A DNA stretch of 64,000 nt from Leucobacter sp. 7(1). Its GTDB lineage: Bacteria > Actinomycetota > Actinomycetes > Actinomycetales > Microbacteriaceae. Each line of letters starts with the position of its first letter. Positions within the stretch are counted from its first letter, which is position 1. Shown here one piece after another: positions 17,776-26,531 of this stretch. The notes beneath the pieces are model-generated. The model saw only the letters and a list, made by a program, of their open reading frames with translations, made no database searches and was not told the origin of the DNA. The stretch covers positions 1 through 64,000 of the forward strand of contig NZ_FUID01000058.1 in the NCBI RefSeq assembly GCF_900163635.1. The letters are read 5' to 3'. The position numbers and the translations under genes are program-made.

Positions 17776-18513
17776 ATGACGACCCCAGTACTGGAGGAGC
17801 TCGCCACCCTTGCGGTTCCCGATCTCCCCACCGGCACGCACCTCCGCGTGCGCGAGGCCGCCCTGCACCTGTTTGCTCGCAAAGGGTACAACGCGACGGG
17901 AATCCGGGAGATCGCCACCCAGAGTGGGCTGACATCCTCCACGCTGTACCACTACGCGGGGACGAAGGACAAGCTGCTGTACCAGATCCTCACCGACTCG
18001 CACGAGCGATACACCCTCGCTTCCGACTTCCTGCGTGAACACTGCGACGACCCCGCCGAACTCCTTGCGCATCTCGTGTGGCTACACGTGGTCACGCACG
18101 CGCTCCAGCGCGAGTCCGCGATTGTCGGAGACACCGAGATCGACAATCTCGGCCCCGAAGACCGCGAACGGGTGGTTGCGCAGCGCGATCACTATGAGCG
18201 GATCTGGCAGCAGGCGATCCGGCAGGGCGTCGACGCAGGCAGCTTCACGGTGCGCGACGAACGCATCGTGCGCCTGGCGCTCCTCGAGACGTGCACCAGC
18301 GTCTCGCACTGGTTTTCACCCCGCGGGGAGCTTTCTGCGGCCGAGGTTGCGGAACGCTTCATCGACATTGCGTTCGCGATGCTGCGGCACGAGCCGAGCT
18401 CGGCCGAGGTGCCCACCGGGGAGGACCACCTGGCGGGCGCGCTCGTCACGCGAGTGTGGGGAATTTCCGCGGACGAGTACTCCGGCCGCACTGACGAAGG
18501 GACGGACACATGA
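17776..18513 (+). CDS. TetR family transcriptional regulator
   Basis: The 245-residue product has an N-terminal TetR helix-turn-helix (ALHLFARKGYNATGIREIAT, then SGLTSSTLYHYAGTKDKLLY) and a helical ligand-binding C-domain. It lies inside the acyl-CoA operon, 6 bp after the ligase and overlapping the SDR gene (ATGA), so it is co-expressed with the enzymes it probably regulates, plausibly in response to an acyl-CoA. Confidence 0.92.
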   Translation: MTTPVLEELATLAVPDLPTGTHLRVREAALHLFARKGYNATGIREIATQSGLTSSTLYHYAGTKDKLLYQILTDSHERYTLASDFLREHCDDPAELLAHLVWLHVVTHALQRESAIVGDTEIDNLGPEDRERVVAQRDHYERIWQQAIRQGVDAGSFTVRDERIVRLALLETCTSVSHWFSPRGELSAAEVAERFIDIAFAMLRHEPSSAEVPTGEDHLAGALVTRVWGISADEYSGRTDEGTDT

Positions 18514-19283
18514 TCGACTCCACCACGCCCACTTCTGGCCGCTGCGCGATCGTGACGGGTGCCGCCCGTGGGATCGGCCTGGCGACCGCGCACAAGCTCG
18601 CGCGCCGCGGCTGGCCGATCGCGCTCTTCGATCTCGACGAGGGCGCGCTTGACGCGGCTGCCGCCTCGATCAGGGCTGCCGGCGGCACTGCCCAGGGCTT
18701 CGCGGTCGACGTGTCCGACGAGGAGAGCGTGGCCCAGGGTGCCGCCGCGGCGAACGCTGCGCTCGGGGCGCCGCTCGTGCTCGTCAACAACGCCGGGGTG
18801 CTGCGTGACGATTTCCTCTTCAAAGCCACCCTCGATGACTGGGACCTGATCATGAACGTGCACCTGCGCGGCGCGTTCCTGATGAGCCGTGCGGTGCAGA
18901 GCTTCATGGTCGCGGAACGCTGGGGCCGGATCGTGAACCTGTCGAGCACCTCAGCGCTGGGGAACGCGGGGCAGAGCAACTACTCAGCGGCGAAGGCCGG
19001 GATCCAGGGCCTCACGAAGACGCTCGCGCTCGAACTGGGGAAGTTCGGGATCACGGCAAATGCGGTAGCCCCGGGGTTTATCGCAACAGATATGACACGC
19101 GCCACGGCGGAACGCCAGGGCCTCACCTTTGAGGAGCTCGCGGAGCGGGTCTCCGGGATGACGGCGGTACGCCGGATGGGGGATCCCGCAGACGTGGCGC
19201 ACGCCATCGCGTTTTTCGTCGCCGAGGAGAGCAGCTTCGTGTCTGGCCAGGTGCTGTACGTGGCGGGCGGTCCGAGTGCCTAA
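18510..19283 (+). CDS. SDR oxidoreductase, FabG-like
   Basis: The 257-residue classical short-chain dehydrogenase has the cofactor motif TGAARGIG near residue 13, NNAG near 93, catalytic Ser in LSSTSALGNAGQ, and YSAAK at about 157. The C-terminal FVSGQVLYVAGG matches 3-oxoacyl-ACP/CoA reductases. In this operon it most likely oxidises or reduces a 3-hydroxy/3-oxoacyl-CoA downstream of the crotonase. Confidence 0.9.
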   Translation: MIDSTTPTSGRCAIVTGAARGIGLATAHKLARRGWPIALFDLDEGALDAAAASIRAAGGTAQGFAVDVSDEESVAQGAAAANAALGAPLVLVNNAGVLRDDFLFKATLDDWDLIMNVHLRGAFLMSRAVQSFMVAERWGRIVNLSSTSALGNAGQSNYSAAKAGIQGLTKTLALELGKFGITANAVAPGFIATDMTRATAERQGLTFEELAERVSGMTAVRRMGDPADVAHAIAFFVAEESSFVSGQVLYVAGGPSA

Positions 19284-19863
19284 CACGGTGCCGGATCCGG
19301 CACCGCTGGACACGGCGGCGCCGGAACCCGCACAGCTCGACGCGGTGATGCCGGATCCTGCGACGCCGGACACAACAGCGCCGGATCCCGCGCCGCGTGT
19401 GTTTTCCGGGCTCGCGGAACTCCGGGCCGCCGCGGGCGCCGAACTCGGCCCGAGCGCGTGGTTTCCGATCACGCAACAGCGCGTTGACGACTTCGCGCGG
19501 GTCACCGAAGATTGGCAGCCGATCCACTGCGATCCTGACGCTGCGGCGCAGTCGATGTTTGGCGGCACTATCGCGCACGGCTACCTCACCGTTGCGCTGC
19601 TTTCCCGATTCGCGCGGGAGCTCTACACGATTGCAAACACGCGAACCGTGGTGAACTATGGCCTTGACCGGGTGCGCTTCCCGGCACCGCTGCCGGTGGG
19701 GGCGCGGGTCCGCGCTCGCGCGCGCATCGGCGAGCCCCGCGCCCGCGGTGAGCTGCTCGAGGTTCCCGTGAGCTACACGGTGGAGGCTGCGGGAGGTACG
19801 CGTCCCGTGCTGATCGCCGACACGCTCATCCTTGTTGAAGCGTCAACACCGGTGGTGGAGTAG
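19276..19863 (+). CDS. MaoC-like dehydratase with Pro/Asp/Ala repeat N-terminus
   Basis: Residues about 40-195 form a hot-dog MaoC domain with the hydratase motif region TEDWQPIHCDPDAA, followed by FGGTIAHGYLT. Residues 1-38 are a low-complexity repeat of PDPAPLDTAAPEPAQLD type, absent from typical family members and possibly not translated in full; an internal start nearer the domain cannot be excluded. The GTG start overlaps the SDR stop by 8 bp. It ends the accessory operon before parA. Confidence 0.85.
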   Translation: MPNTVPDPAPLDTAAPEPAQLDAVMPDPATPDTTAPDPAPRVFSGLAELRAAAGAELGPSAWFPITQQRVDDFARVTEDWQPIHCDPDAAAQSMFGGTIAHGYLTVALLSRFARELYTIANTRTVVNYGLDRVRFPAPLPVGARVRARARIGEPRARGELLEVPVSYTVEAAGGTRPVLIADTLILVEASTPVVE

Positions 19864-19960
19864 CACGCTGCGCGGCCGCCGTAGCGCTGCACCCGCGGCG
19901 GCGCGCCAGGCGATCCGCCCCCGCGCCGCAGCACGCCCAGAGGGACCCGCGAAGCCGCGA

Positions 19961-19995
19961 TAGGATGGAGCGTTAGCGAGTACCTGCAGGAGGAG
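19961..19995 (+). promoter_or_regulatory. parA promoter (TAGGAT) and strong RBS
   Basis: TAGGAT (19961-19966) is a good -10 box. Unlike the leaderless genes nearby, about 30 nt of leader follow it and end in AGGAGGAG (19988-19995), 8 nt before the ATG. This marks the start of the parA-scpA-scpB-rluB unit. Confidence 0.55.
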
Positions 19996-20003
19996 AATCG
20001 GGA

Positions 20004-20858
20004 ATGGCGAAGACACAGGTCGAGATCGGTCCCACCGGCCGACCCGAGCGCATCATTCCCGCGCCCCCGAAATTGGAGCGGCACGGCCCAGCGCGCATCA
20101 TCGCGATGTGCAACCAAAAGGGTGGCGTTGGTAAGACGACAAGCACGATCAACCTCGCGGCCGCGCTCGCGCGCTACGGTCGGCGCGTGCTCGCCGTGGA
20201 CTTCGACCCCCAGGGTGCCCTGTCCGCCGGGCTCGGGATTCCCGCCCATGACGTCGTCACGATTTATGACCTGATGCTCGGCAAGGTGAAGGATCCGCAC
20301 GAGGCGATCCAGCGCACGAACACGCCGGGGCTCGACGTGATCCCTGCCAACATCGACCTGTCCGCCGCCGAGGTGCACCTTGTCTCCGAGGTGGCCCGCG
20401 AGCAGATCCTGGGCGGCGTACTGCGCAAGGTCGCCGCCGACTACGACGTGATCCTCGTCGACTGCCAGCCCTCGCTCGGCCTCCTGACAGTGAACGCGCT
20501 CACCGCAAGTCACGGGGTCCTGATCCCGCTGGCCTGCGAGTACTTCGCGCTGCGCGGTGTCGCGCTGCTCGTTGAGACCGTCGACAAAGTGCGGGATCGC
20601 CTCAACCCTGCGCTGGAGCTCGACGGGATCCTGGCGACAATGTACGACTCGCGCACGCTGCACGCCCGTGAGGTGCTGGAGCGCGTGGTGGACACGTTCG
20701 GCGACAAGGTCTTCGACACTGTCATCGGCAGGACGGTCAAGTTGCCGGATGCCCAGATCGCGGCGCAGCCGGTGCTCGATTACGCGCCCACAAACGCCGC
20801 CTCCGAGGCGTATCTGAAGCTCGCACGGGAACTCGTGCAGCGGGGCGTGGTCGCGTAA
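20004..20858 (+). CDS. parA: ParA family (Soj-like) ATPase
   Basis: The 284-residue deviant Walker ATPase has NQKGGVGKTT near residue 37, the Walker A' motif with both Lys residues, and VDFDPQGALSAGLG. It heads a cluster with scpA and scpB, where a ParA homologue is standard in actinobacteria, distinct from the oriC-linked parAB pair. No parB and no parS-like site are in the window. A role in chromosome segregation or condensin loading is inferred from context. Confidence 0.92.
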   Translation: MAKTQVEIGPTGRPERIIPAPPKLERHGPARIIAMCNQKGGVGKTTSTINLAAALARYGRRVLAVDFDPQGALSAGLGIPAHDVVTIYDLMLGKVKDPHEAIQRTNTPGLDVIPANIDLSAAEVHLVSEVAREQILGGVLRKVAADYDVILVDCQPSLGLLTVNALTASHGVLIPLACEYFALRGVALLVETVDKVRDRLNPALELDGILATMYDSRTLHAREVLERVVDTFGDKVFDTVIGRTVKLPDAQIAAQPVLDYAPTNAASEAYLKLARELVQRGVVA

Positions 20859-20867
20859 GTTTCGATC

Positions 20868-21722
20868 ATGGCAGCGCTCGACACGAACCAGGAGCCGGGC
20901 GTGCGCGACGCGTCGTCGGGCGATCCGAGCGCGCCAGAAGCCGGGTTTCACGTCACCCTTGAAGTGTTCGATGGGCCGTTCGACCTGCTGCTCAGCCTGA
21001 TCGGGAAGCACGAACTCGATATCACCGAGGTCTCCCTGAGCCTGGTCACCGACGAGTTCATTTCCTACCTCGCCTCGATTGAGGGCCAGGGGCTGATCGA
21101 GCTGGATCGCGCCTCCGAGTTCCTCGTTGTCGCCGCAACGCTGCTCGATTTGAAGATCGCGAGCCTGCTGCCCCAGGGGGAGGCGGTCGACGCCGAGGAT
21201 ATTGCGTTGCTTGAGGCGCGGGATCTGCTGTTTGCGCGGCTGCTGCAATACCGGGCGTTCAAGCAGGCCACCGCGTGGTTTCGGGAACGGCTCGCGTCCG
21301 AAGAAGCCAGACACCCTCGCCTCGTGCCGCTCGATGCGAAGTACCGCGACCGCGGCCCCGAACTTGTCTGGACCCTTTCCGCCGCGGATTTTGGCGCGAT
21401 CGCCGCGCTCGCGTTCGCGCCTCGGGAATTGCCCACCGTGGGGCTCGACCACCTGCACGCCCCGCTCGTGTCGATCCGCGAGCAGGCCGCGATCGTGGTG
21501 GCACAATTACGCAGCGATGGCCTGCGAAGCTTCCGAGAGCTGATCGTGGGGGTGTCGGAGCGGGGCGTGATCGTGGCCCGGTTCCTCGCGATCCTGGAAC
21601 TCTACCGCCGCGCCGCGGTCACCTTCGAGCAGACCGAACCCCTGGGGGAGCTGCTTGTGCAGTGGACCGGGGAGAACTGGTCGGATGACGAGCTTGCGAC
21701 ACTGGGGAACGACTATGACTAA
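20868..21722 (+). CDS. scpA: Segregation and condensation protein A
   Basis: ScpA is the kleisin of the SMC-ScpAB condensin. The 284-residue product has the N-terminal kleisin motif VFDGPFDLLLSLIGKHELDI followed by the LLDLKIASLLP helix, and a C-terminal winged-helix region that binds the SMC head (ELIVGVSERGVIVARFLAIL). It lies 9 bp after parA and overlaps scpB. Confidence 0.95.
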   Translation: MAALDTNQEPGVRDASSGDPSAPEAGFHVTLEVFDGPFDLLLSLIGKHELDITEVSLSLVTDEFISYLASIEGQGLIELDRASEFLVVAATLLDLKIASLLPQGEAVDAEDIALLEARDLLFARLLQYRAFKQATAWFRERLASEEARHPRLVPLDAKYRDRGPELVWTLSAADFGAIAALAFAPRELPTVGLDHLHAPLVSIREQAAIVVAQLRSDGLRSFRELIVGVSERGVIVARFLAILELYRRAAVTFEQTEPLGELLVQWTGENWSDDELATLGNDYD

Positions 21723-22398
21723 TGCTGAGAACACGGCCGCTGTGGACGCCACAGGGACCACCGACACCGTGGACGCCACCGCTGAGGCCCTCGCCGCGGT
21801 GCGGGCGAACCACACACTGACCCAGCAACTTGAAGCATTGCTGCTCGTGGCGGACGAGCCACTCAGTGCCGTGGGCCTCGCCACAGCCACGGATCGACCT
21901 GTGAAAGACGTCCGTGTGGCGCTGGAGGCGCTCGCCGCCGACTACGATGGTCAGGGGAGCAGTACCGGCGACTCTCCGGGGTCCGACCTCGCGAGCACAA
22001 CCCCACGCGGTTTTGAACTGCGTGAAGTCGCCGGTGGGTATCGCTTCTACGTCCGGGCGAGCTTGGACCCGCTGATCGCGGACTTCGTTCAGCAGCAATC
22101 CCCGGCACGGCTGTCACAGGCCGCACTCGAAACGCTCGCAGTTATTGCCTACCGGCAACCGATTGCACGCGGGGCGATTGCCTCGATTCGTGCCGTAAAC
22201 GTCGACTCGGTGGTCCGCACCCTGCTCGCACGTGGCCTCATCACCGAGGTGGGCCACGATCCAGAAACCACCGCCACGCTATATGGCACCTCAGACACGC
22301 TGCTCGGGCACCTGGGTATCGGAGATATTTCCGAGCTCCCCCCGATCGCACCACTACTTGATGATCCAGCAGAAGGGTTCGACAATGAGTCGCTCTGA
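21715..22398 (+). CDS. scpB: Segregation and condensation protein B
   Basis: The 227-residue product has tandem winged-helix domains: LTQQLEALLLVADEPLSAVG at the first and SQAALETLAVIAYRQPIARG at the second, both diagnostic of ScpB. A poorly conserved insert lies between them (about residues 80-95). It overlaps scpA by 8 bp and rluB by 14 bp, so the three are translated as one unit. Confidence 0.95.
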   Translation: MTNAENTAAVDATGTTDTVDATAEALAAVRANHTLTQQLEALLLVADEPLSAVGLATATDRPVKDVRVALEALAADYDGQGSSTGDSPGSDLASTTPRGFELREVAGGYRFYVRASLDPLIADFVQQQSPARLSQAALETLAVIAYRQPIARGAIASIRAVNVDSVVRTLLARGLITEVGHDPETTATLYGTSDTLLGHLGIGDISELPPIAPLLDDPAEGFDNESL

Positions 22399-24661
22399 AT
22401 CAGAGTTCGGCGGATCGTTTTCCGTCGACGGTTCCAACGTCGAGGTAGACCTCGCCGAATTCGGTTGGCCGGGCGACCGTCCTGCCGCCACCGATACTGA
22501 CGACGTCGAATCCGACGTCGAGACCACGCACGACGACGACGGCAGGATCCGCCTGCAAAAGGCGCTTGCCCACGCAGGGATCGCCTCGCGCCGCGCCTGC
22601 GAAGCCCTCATCACGAGCGGTCGGGTGACCGTCAATGGTGAGCCGGAACGCGAGCTGGGATCCCGCATCGATCCGAGCTCCGACGAGGTGCGGGTGGACG
22701 GGGTTGTTGTGCAGCTCGACGCCACCAAGCGCTACTTTGTGCTGAACAAGCCGCTTGGCGTGGTCTCCACGATGAGCGACGAGAACGGGCGCCCCGACCT
22801 GCGCGAGTTCACCAAGAAGATCGAGGACCGGCTCTACAACGTCGGGCGCCTCGACACCGATACGAGTGGCCTGCTCATCCTCACCAACGATGGGGATCTC
22901 GCCCACAAGCTCGCGCACCCGAGCTTCGGCGTGCAGAAAACATACATTGCCAAGGTGCGCGGCCGGGTCACCGCGTCGGTGATCCAGCAGCTCAAGGATG
23001 GCATCGAGCTGTCCGACGGTCCCATTCGCGCTGACTGGGCCAAGATTCTCCCGGGCGGATCGGGAAAGACACACTCCCTCGTTGAGCTCACGATTCACTC
23101 CGGCCGCAACCGCATTGTCCGCCGGATGCTGGCTGAGGTGGGCCACCCCGTTGTGGAGCTTGTCCGTCGCAAGTTCGGCCCGCTCCGGCTCGGCACGCTC
23201 CCGATGGGTGAACTGCGCGAGCTCGGTGCCGCGGAGCGTGGCGCGCTGCTCTCCGCTACATCCTTCGAGGAGGGTGGTGAGGAGAATGGTGGTGAGCGCG
23301 GTGCACGGCGCCCCATCACCTCGGGCCGTCCGGGCGACGGCAAGGGCGCGCAGGGCATGCGCGGGATTGCCGCAAAGGGCAACCCGCATGGCCGCCGCAG
23401 TGCCGAATACCAGGGCGACGACCGCTTCGACGGGCCCCGCAGCGCGGGATCACGCTCGGGAGCGCCGCGTTCCGGCGGACGCGACGAACGTCGTGGGGGT
23501 GTCGACCGCGATGATCGTCGTGGGGGCTACGGCCGCGATGAGAGTCGTGGGGGCTACGGCCGCGATGAGCGTCCGACCCGCGAGCGTCGCTCTGATGAGC
23601 GCCGTTCCGATGAGGGCCGCGGCGGCCGTGGCGACGCGACGGCCGGTGGCCGCTACGCTCGCTCGAATGATCTCCGTTCGCGCGGCGGGCGCGATGCGGG
23701 CCGCGAGGGTGGCTTCGATCGTTCGCGCGGTGGGCGCGATGCAGGCCGCGAGGGCGGCTTCGACCGTTCGCGCGGGTCGCGTGACGGTGGTTTCGACCGG
23801 TCGGGCGGATCGCGTGACGGTGGGCGTGATGGTGGTTTCGATCGTTCGCGCGGGTCGCGTGACGGTGGTTTCGATCGTTCGCGCGGCGGGCGCGATGCGG
23901 GCCGCGAGGGCGGCTTCGATCGTTCGCGCGGCGGGCGCGACGGTGGTTTCGACCGGTCGGGCGGATCGCGTGACGGTGGCCGCGAGGGTGGCTACGATCG
24001 TTCGCGTGGTGGTCGCGACGGCGGCTCGTCCTACGGCGGGCGTGACACGGGGGCCCGCGGATTCCGTGAGGGTGGCCGCGATGGCGGCCGCGACGGCGGA
24101 TACCGTGGCGGGCGCGATAGTGATGCCCGGAGCGGCGGTGCCCGGAGTGGTGGCGCACGCGATTCAGGATTCCGCGGCACCCGTGACGGCGGTTTCGATC
24201 GTTCGCGCGACAACCGTTCTGGCGGATCCCGCGACGGTGGGTCTCGCGACGGTGGATTCCGCGGCGGCCGTGACGACAACTCTCGGGGATCCCGCGACGG
24301 TGGCTACGACCGTGGCCGACCCAGCGATTCCCGCGGTGGGCGTGACAGCGGCCGCGACGGCGGCTTTGGCCGCTCGCGCGACGAGCGTGGCGACGCACGC
24401 GGCGGCTTCCGCGGCAACCGCGATGGCGGGGCCGACCGCTCCCGCGGTGAGCGAGGCGATGCTCGTGGCGGCCGTGACTTCGGCGGTGCCCGTGGATCCC
24501 GCGACAGTGGCTCCCGCGACAGTGGCTCCCGTGACAGTGGTTCACGCGGCGAGGGCTCCCGTGACAGTGGCTCGCGTGGCGACCGCGGACCGCGCGGCGG
24601 CGGCCGCGATGGCGGATCCCGCGGCCCCCGCGACGGACAGCAGAGGCGAGACGAATGGTGA
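22385..24661 (+). CDS. rluB: 23S rRNA pseudouridine synthase RluB with giant RDGG-rich tail
   Basis: RluB/RsuA-family enzymes isomerise a 23S rRNA uridine near the peptidyl transferase centre. Residues 55-110 are an S4 domain (RLQKALAHAGIASRRACEAL), and the synthase domain has GRLDTDTSGLLILTNDGDL with the catalytic Asp near residue 158. The enzyme normally ends near residue 300. Here about 450 extra residues follow, made of repeated GGRDAGREGGFDRSRG-like units (Arg, Gly, Asp, Ser), predicted disordered. The ATG at 22385 lies inside scpB, and the stop overlaps tyrA. The tail may bind RNA; that is inference. Confidence 0.93.
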   Translation: MSRSESEFGGSFSVDGSNVEVDLAEFGWPGDRPAATDTDDVESDVETTHDDDGRIRLQKALAHAGIASRRACEALITSGRVTVNGEPERELGSRIDPSSDEVRVDGVVVQLDATKRYFVLNKPLGVVSTMSDENGRPDLREFTKKIEDRLYNVGRLDTDTSGLLILTNDGDLAHKLAHPSFGVQKTYIAKVRGRVTASVIQQLKDGIELSDGPIRADWAKILPGGSGKTHSLVELTIHSGRNRIVRRMLAEVGHPVVELVRRKFGPLRLGTLPMGELRELGAAERGALLSATSFEEGGEENGGERGARRPITSGRPGDGKGAQGMRGIAAKGNPHGRRSAEYQGDDRFDGPRSAGSRSGAPRSGGRDERRGGVDRDDRRGGYGRDESRGGYGRDERPTRERRSDERRSDEGRGGRGDATAGGRYARSNDLRSRGGRDAGREGGFDRSRGGRDAGREGGFDRSRGSRDGGFDRSGGSRDGGRDGGFDRSRGSRDGGFDRSRGGRDAGREGGFDRSRGGRDGGFDRSGGSRDGGREGGYDRSRGGRDGGSSYGGRDTGARGFREGGRDGGRDGGYRGGRDSDARSGGARSGGARDSGFRGTRDGGFDRSRDNRSGGSRDGGSRDGGFRGGRDDNSRGSRDGGYDRGRPSDSRGGRDSGRDGGFGRSRDERGDARGGFRGNRDGGADRSRGERGDARGGRDFGGARGSRDSGSRDSGSRDSGSRGEGSRDSGSRGDRGPRGGGRDGGSRGPRDGQQRRDEW
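23660..24640 (+). repeat. repeat array encoding the RluB tail
   Basis: Degenerate 21-66 bp units of the type GGCTTCGATCGTTCGCGCGG and GGGCGCGATGCGGGCCGCGA recur in-frame. Strong purine/pyrimidine periodicity leaves other frames open on both strands (a 609-codon frame overlaps it), but their products are only the frame-shifted repeat and have no family signature. Confidence 0.75.
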
Positions 24662-25767
24662 CCGACACGGCCTACTCGCCCCGCACCCACGCGGCGCGCA
24701 CGCAGGGTCCCGTGCACATCATTGGTGCCGGGCTGCTGGGCGCCAGCGTGGGTCTCGGCCTGCGCGAGCGCGGCGTCGACGTGACCCTCGAAGACCTCTC
24801 GCCGACAACGGTGGCGCTCGCCGCTGACTACGGTGCCGGGCGGGTCCGCTCAGCGGAGGATCCCGCGCCCGCGCTTGTTGTCGTGGCAACCCCGCCAGAC
24901 GTGGCCGCGGACGCGGTCGAACGCGCGCTCCGCGCCTTCCCGGACGCTGTCGTGACCGACGTGACAAGCGTCAAGCTCGCGCCGTTCTTGGAGCTCACCC
25001 GCCGTGGCGTGGACCTCACGAACTATGTTGGCTCGCACCCGATGGCCGGGCGAGAGCGCGGCGGTGCCATCATGGCGCGCGCCGACCTCTTTGTTGCGAG
25101 GCCCTGGGTGATCTGCCGCGACGAGGCAACTCCCGCGGCGGCGCTCGCGCTTGTCGAGGACGTGGCCTTGGACCTGGGCGGCGTGCTCATCGAGATGACA
25201 CCGGAAGAACACGACCGGGCCGTTGGCCTCGTGTCCCACCTCCCGCAGGTCGTGTCGAGCCTGCTCGCGGCCCGGCTCGTGCCCGCCACCGAGCAAGCCA
25301 TTGGGCTCGCCGGAGGTGGCCTGCGCGATACGACGCGCGTCGCCGCAAGCGATCCCGAACTCTGGATTCAGATTCTCGGGGCAAACCGTGAACCAGTGGT
25401 CGAGCTGCTCGACGCGATCGGGGCCGACATTGCCGCCTTCGCTGACGCGCTCCGCGATCCCGCGCAACCGGGCGCGAAGCGCCGCATCGCCGACCTGCTC
25501 GCCGCAGGAAACAGTGGCGTCAGCCGGATCCCCGGCAAGCACGGCTCATCCGAGCGATTCACAACGATTACGGTCCTCATCGACGATACGCCCGGCCAAT
25601 TGGGGCTCCTGCTCACCGAACTCGGAGAACTGGGCATTAACATGGAAGACTTGCGCCTTGAGCACTCGCCGGGCGCACAAATAGGCTTTGCGGAGATCGC
25701 GGTGCTGCCGGAGGTCGCTGAACGGGCGATCTCCGATCTCACCGAACGGGGATGGAGGACACTGTGA
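24655..25767 (+). CDS. tyrA: Prephenate dehydrogenase with C-terminal ACT domain
   Basis: The enzyme converts prephenate to 4-hydroxyphenylpyruvate in tyrosine synthesis. The 370-residue product has a Rossmann motif GAGLLGASVGLGL near residue 22, the substrate segment SHPMAGRERGG with the catalytic His, and a C-terminal ACT domain (VLIDDTPGQLGLLLTELGEL) suited to tyrosine feedback. It overlaps rluB and cmk, the usual actinobacterial order. Confidence 0.94.
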   Translation: MVTDTAYSPRTHAARTQGPVHIIGAGLLGASVGLGLRERGVDVTLEDLSPTTVALAADYGAGRVRSAEDPAPALVVVATPPDVAADAVERALRAFPDAVVTDVTSVKLAPFLELTRRGVDLTNYVGSHPMAGRERGGAIMARADLFVARPWVICRDEATPAAALALVEDVALDLGGVLIEMTPEEHDRAVGLVSHLPQVVSSLLAARLVPATEQAIGLAGGGLRDTTRVAASDPELWIQILGANREPVVELLDAIGADIAAFADALRDPAQPGAKRRIADLLAAGNSGVSRIPGKHGSSERFTTITVLIDDTPGQLGLLLTELGELGINMEDLRLEHSPGAQIGFAEIAVLPEVAERAISDLTERGWRTL

Positions 25768-26531
25768 CACACGCTGCACTCGGGGCAACCCCCGGATCCG
25801 GCACCGCTGCACCGCTCCTCGTCGCCATCGATGGCCCCGCGGGCAGTGGTAAATCGAGCGTGTCCCGCACGGCTGCCGAGCAGCTCGGGTTCGGGATCCT
25901 CGACACCGGTGCCGCGTACCGCTCACTCGCGTGGACGGGGCGCCGCCTGGGGCTCGACCTCGACAACGCGGCGGCAATGGAAAACCTGCTCGACGCATGG
26001 CAGTACCGGATCACCCTGCGCGGCACCCAGCAGGTCACCGTCGCCGTGGCCGGGGGATTGGCTGCCGCAGACCCCGAGCTTGAATCCCCGGTGGATGTCA
26101 CCGCCGCGATCCGCGAGCACGAGGTCAGCGGGCAGGTCAGCCGCGTCTCGAAGCACCCGATGGTGCGGGAGCGCCTGAACGCAATGTTCCGTCGCACGGT
26201 CGCGGAATCCGGCCTGCCGGGCGTCGTGATCGAGGGCCGCGACATCACCACGGTTGTCGCCCCCGACGCCCCCGTGCGGATCCTGCTCACCGCCTCACCC
26301 GAGGTGCGAGCCACCCGTCGAGCCGGGGAACTCCCCGGACTCACCCCCGAGCAGGTCCTCGCGGATCTGCAAGCGCGCGACGCGAAGGACGCCCTCGTGG
26401 TCGACTTCATCACCCCCGCCCCGGGGGTCACGCTCGTAGACACGAGCGACCTGAACTTCGAGCAGTCGGTGCAGGCTGTTATCGATATCGTACGAGCGGC
26501 GCAGAACGCTGCGGAAGAGAGCACAGTATGA
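25764..26531 (+). CDS. cmk: Cytidylate kinase
   Basis: Cmk phosphorylates CMP and dCMP. The 255-residue product has the P-loop [15 protein letters not shown], the CMP-binding [12 protein letters not shown] region, and the [15 protein letters not shown] segment. The GTG at 25764 is chosen because GGAGG lies 5 nt upstream and the start overlaps the tyrA stop (GTGA); an ATG 12 nt earlier lacks this spacing. It overlaps der by ATGA. Confidence 0.94.
   Translation: MTHAALGATPGSGTAAPLLVAIDGPAGSGKSSVSRTAAEQLGFGILDTGAAYRSLAWTGRRLGLDLDNAAAMENLLDAWQYRITLRGTQQVTVAVAGGLAAADPELESPVDVTAAIREHEVSGQVSRVSKHPMVRERLNAMFRRTVAESGLPGVVIEGRDITTVVAPDAPVRILLTASPEVRATRRAGELPGLTPEQVLADLQARDAKDALVVDFITPAPGVTLVDTSDLNFEQSVQAVIDIVRAAQNAAEESTV

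Noticed and set aside
19773-21506. 577-codon antisense frame across parA and scpA
   Set aside because: Both sense genes are clear by motif, and the antisense product shows no recognisable domain.
20004-22398. Chromosomal parS site near parA
   Set aside because: No sequence resembling TGTTTCACGTGAAACA was found, and parB is absent; this ParA belongs to the scpAB cluster.
24655-24661. Possible frameshift or fusion between rluB and tyrA
   Set aside because: The overlap is a normal ATGGTGA-type stop-start overlap, and both proteins are complete.
155-24661. CRISPR arrays in the repeat-rich regions
   Set aside because: The repeats at 325-940 and 23660-24640 are in-frame, degenerate and without unique spacers; no cas genes are present.
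22998-24827. 609-codon open frame overlapping rluB
   Set aside because: It is the frame-shifted reading of the RluB repeat array, rich in Ala/Val/Thr/Arg, with no family signature and no good ribosome site; rluB explains the sequence.
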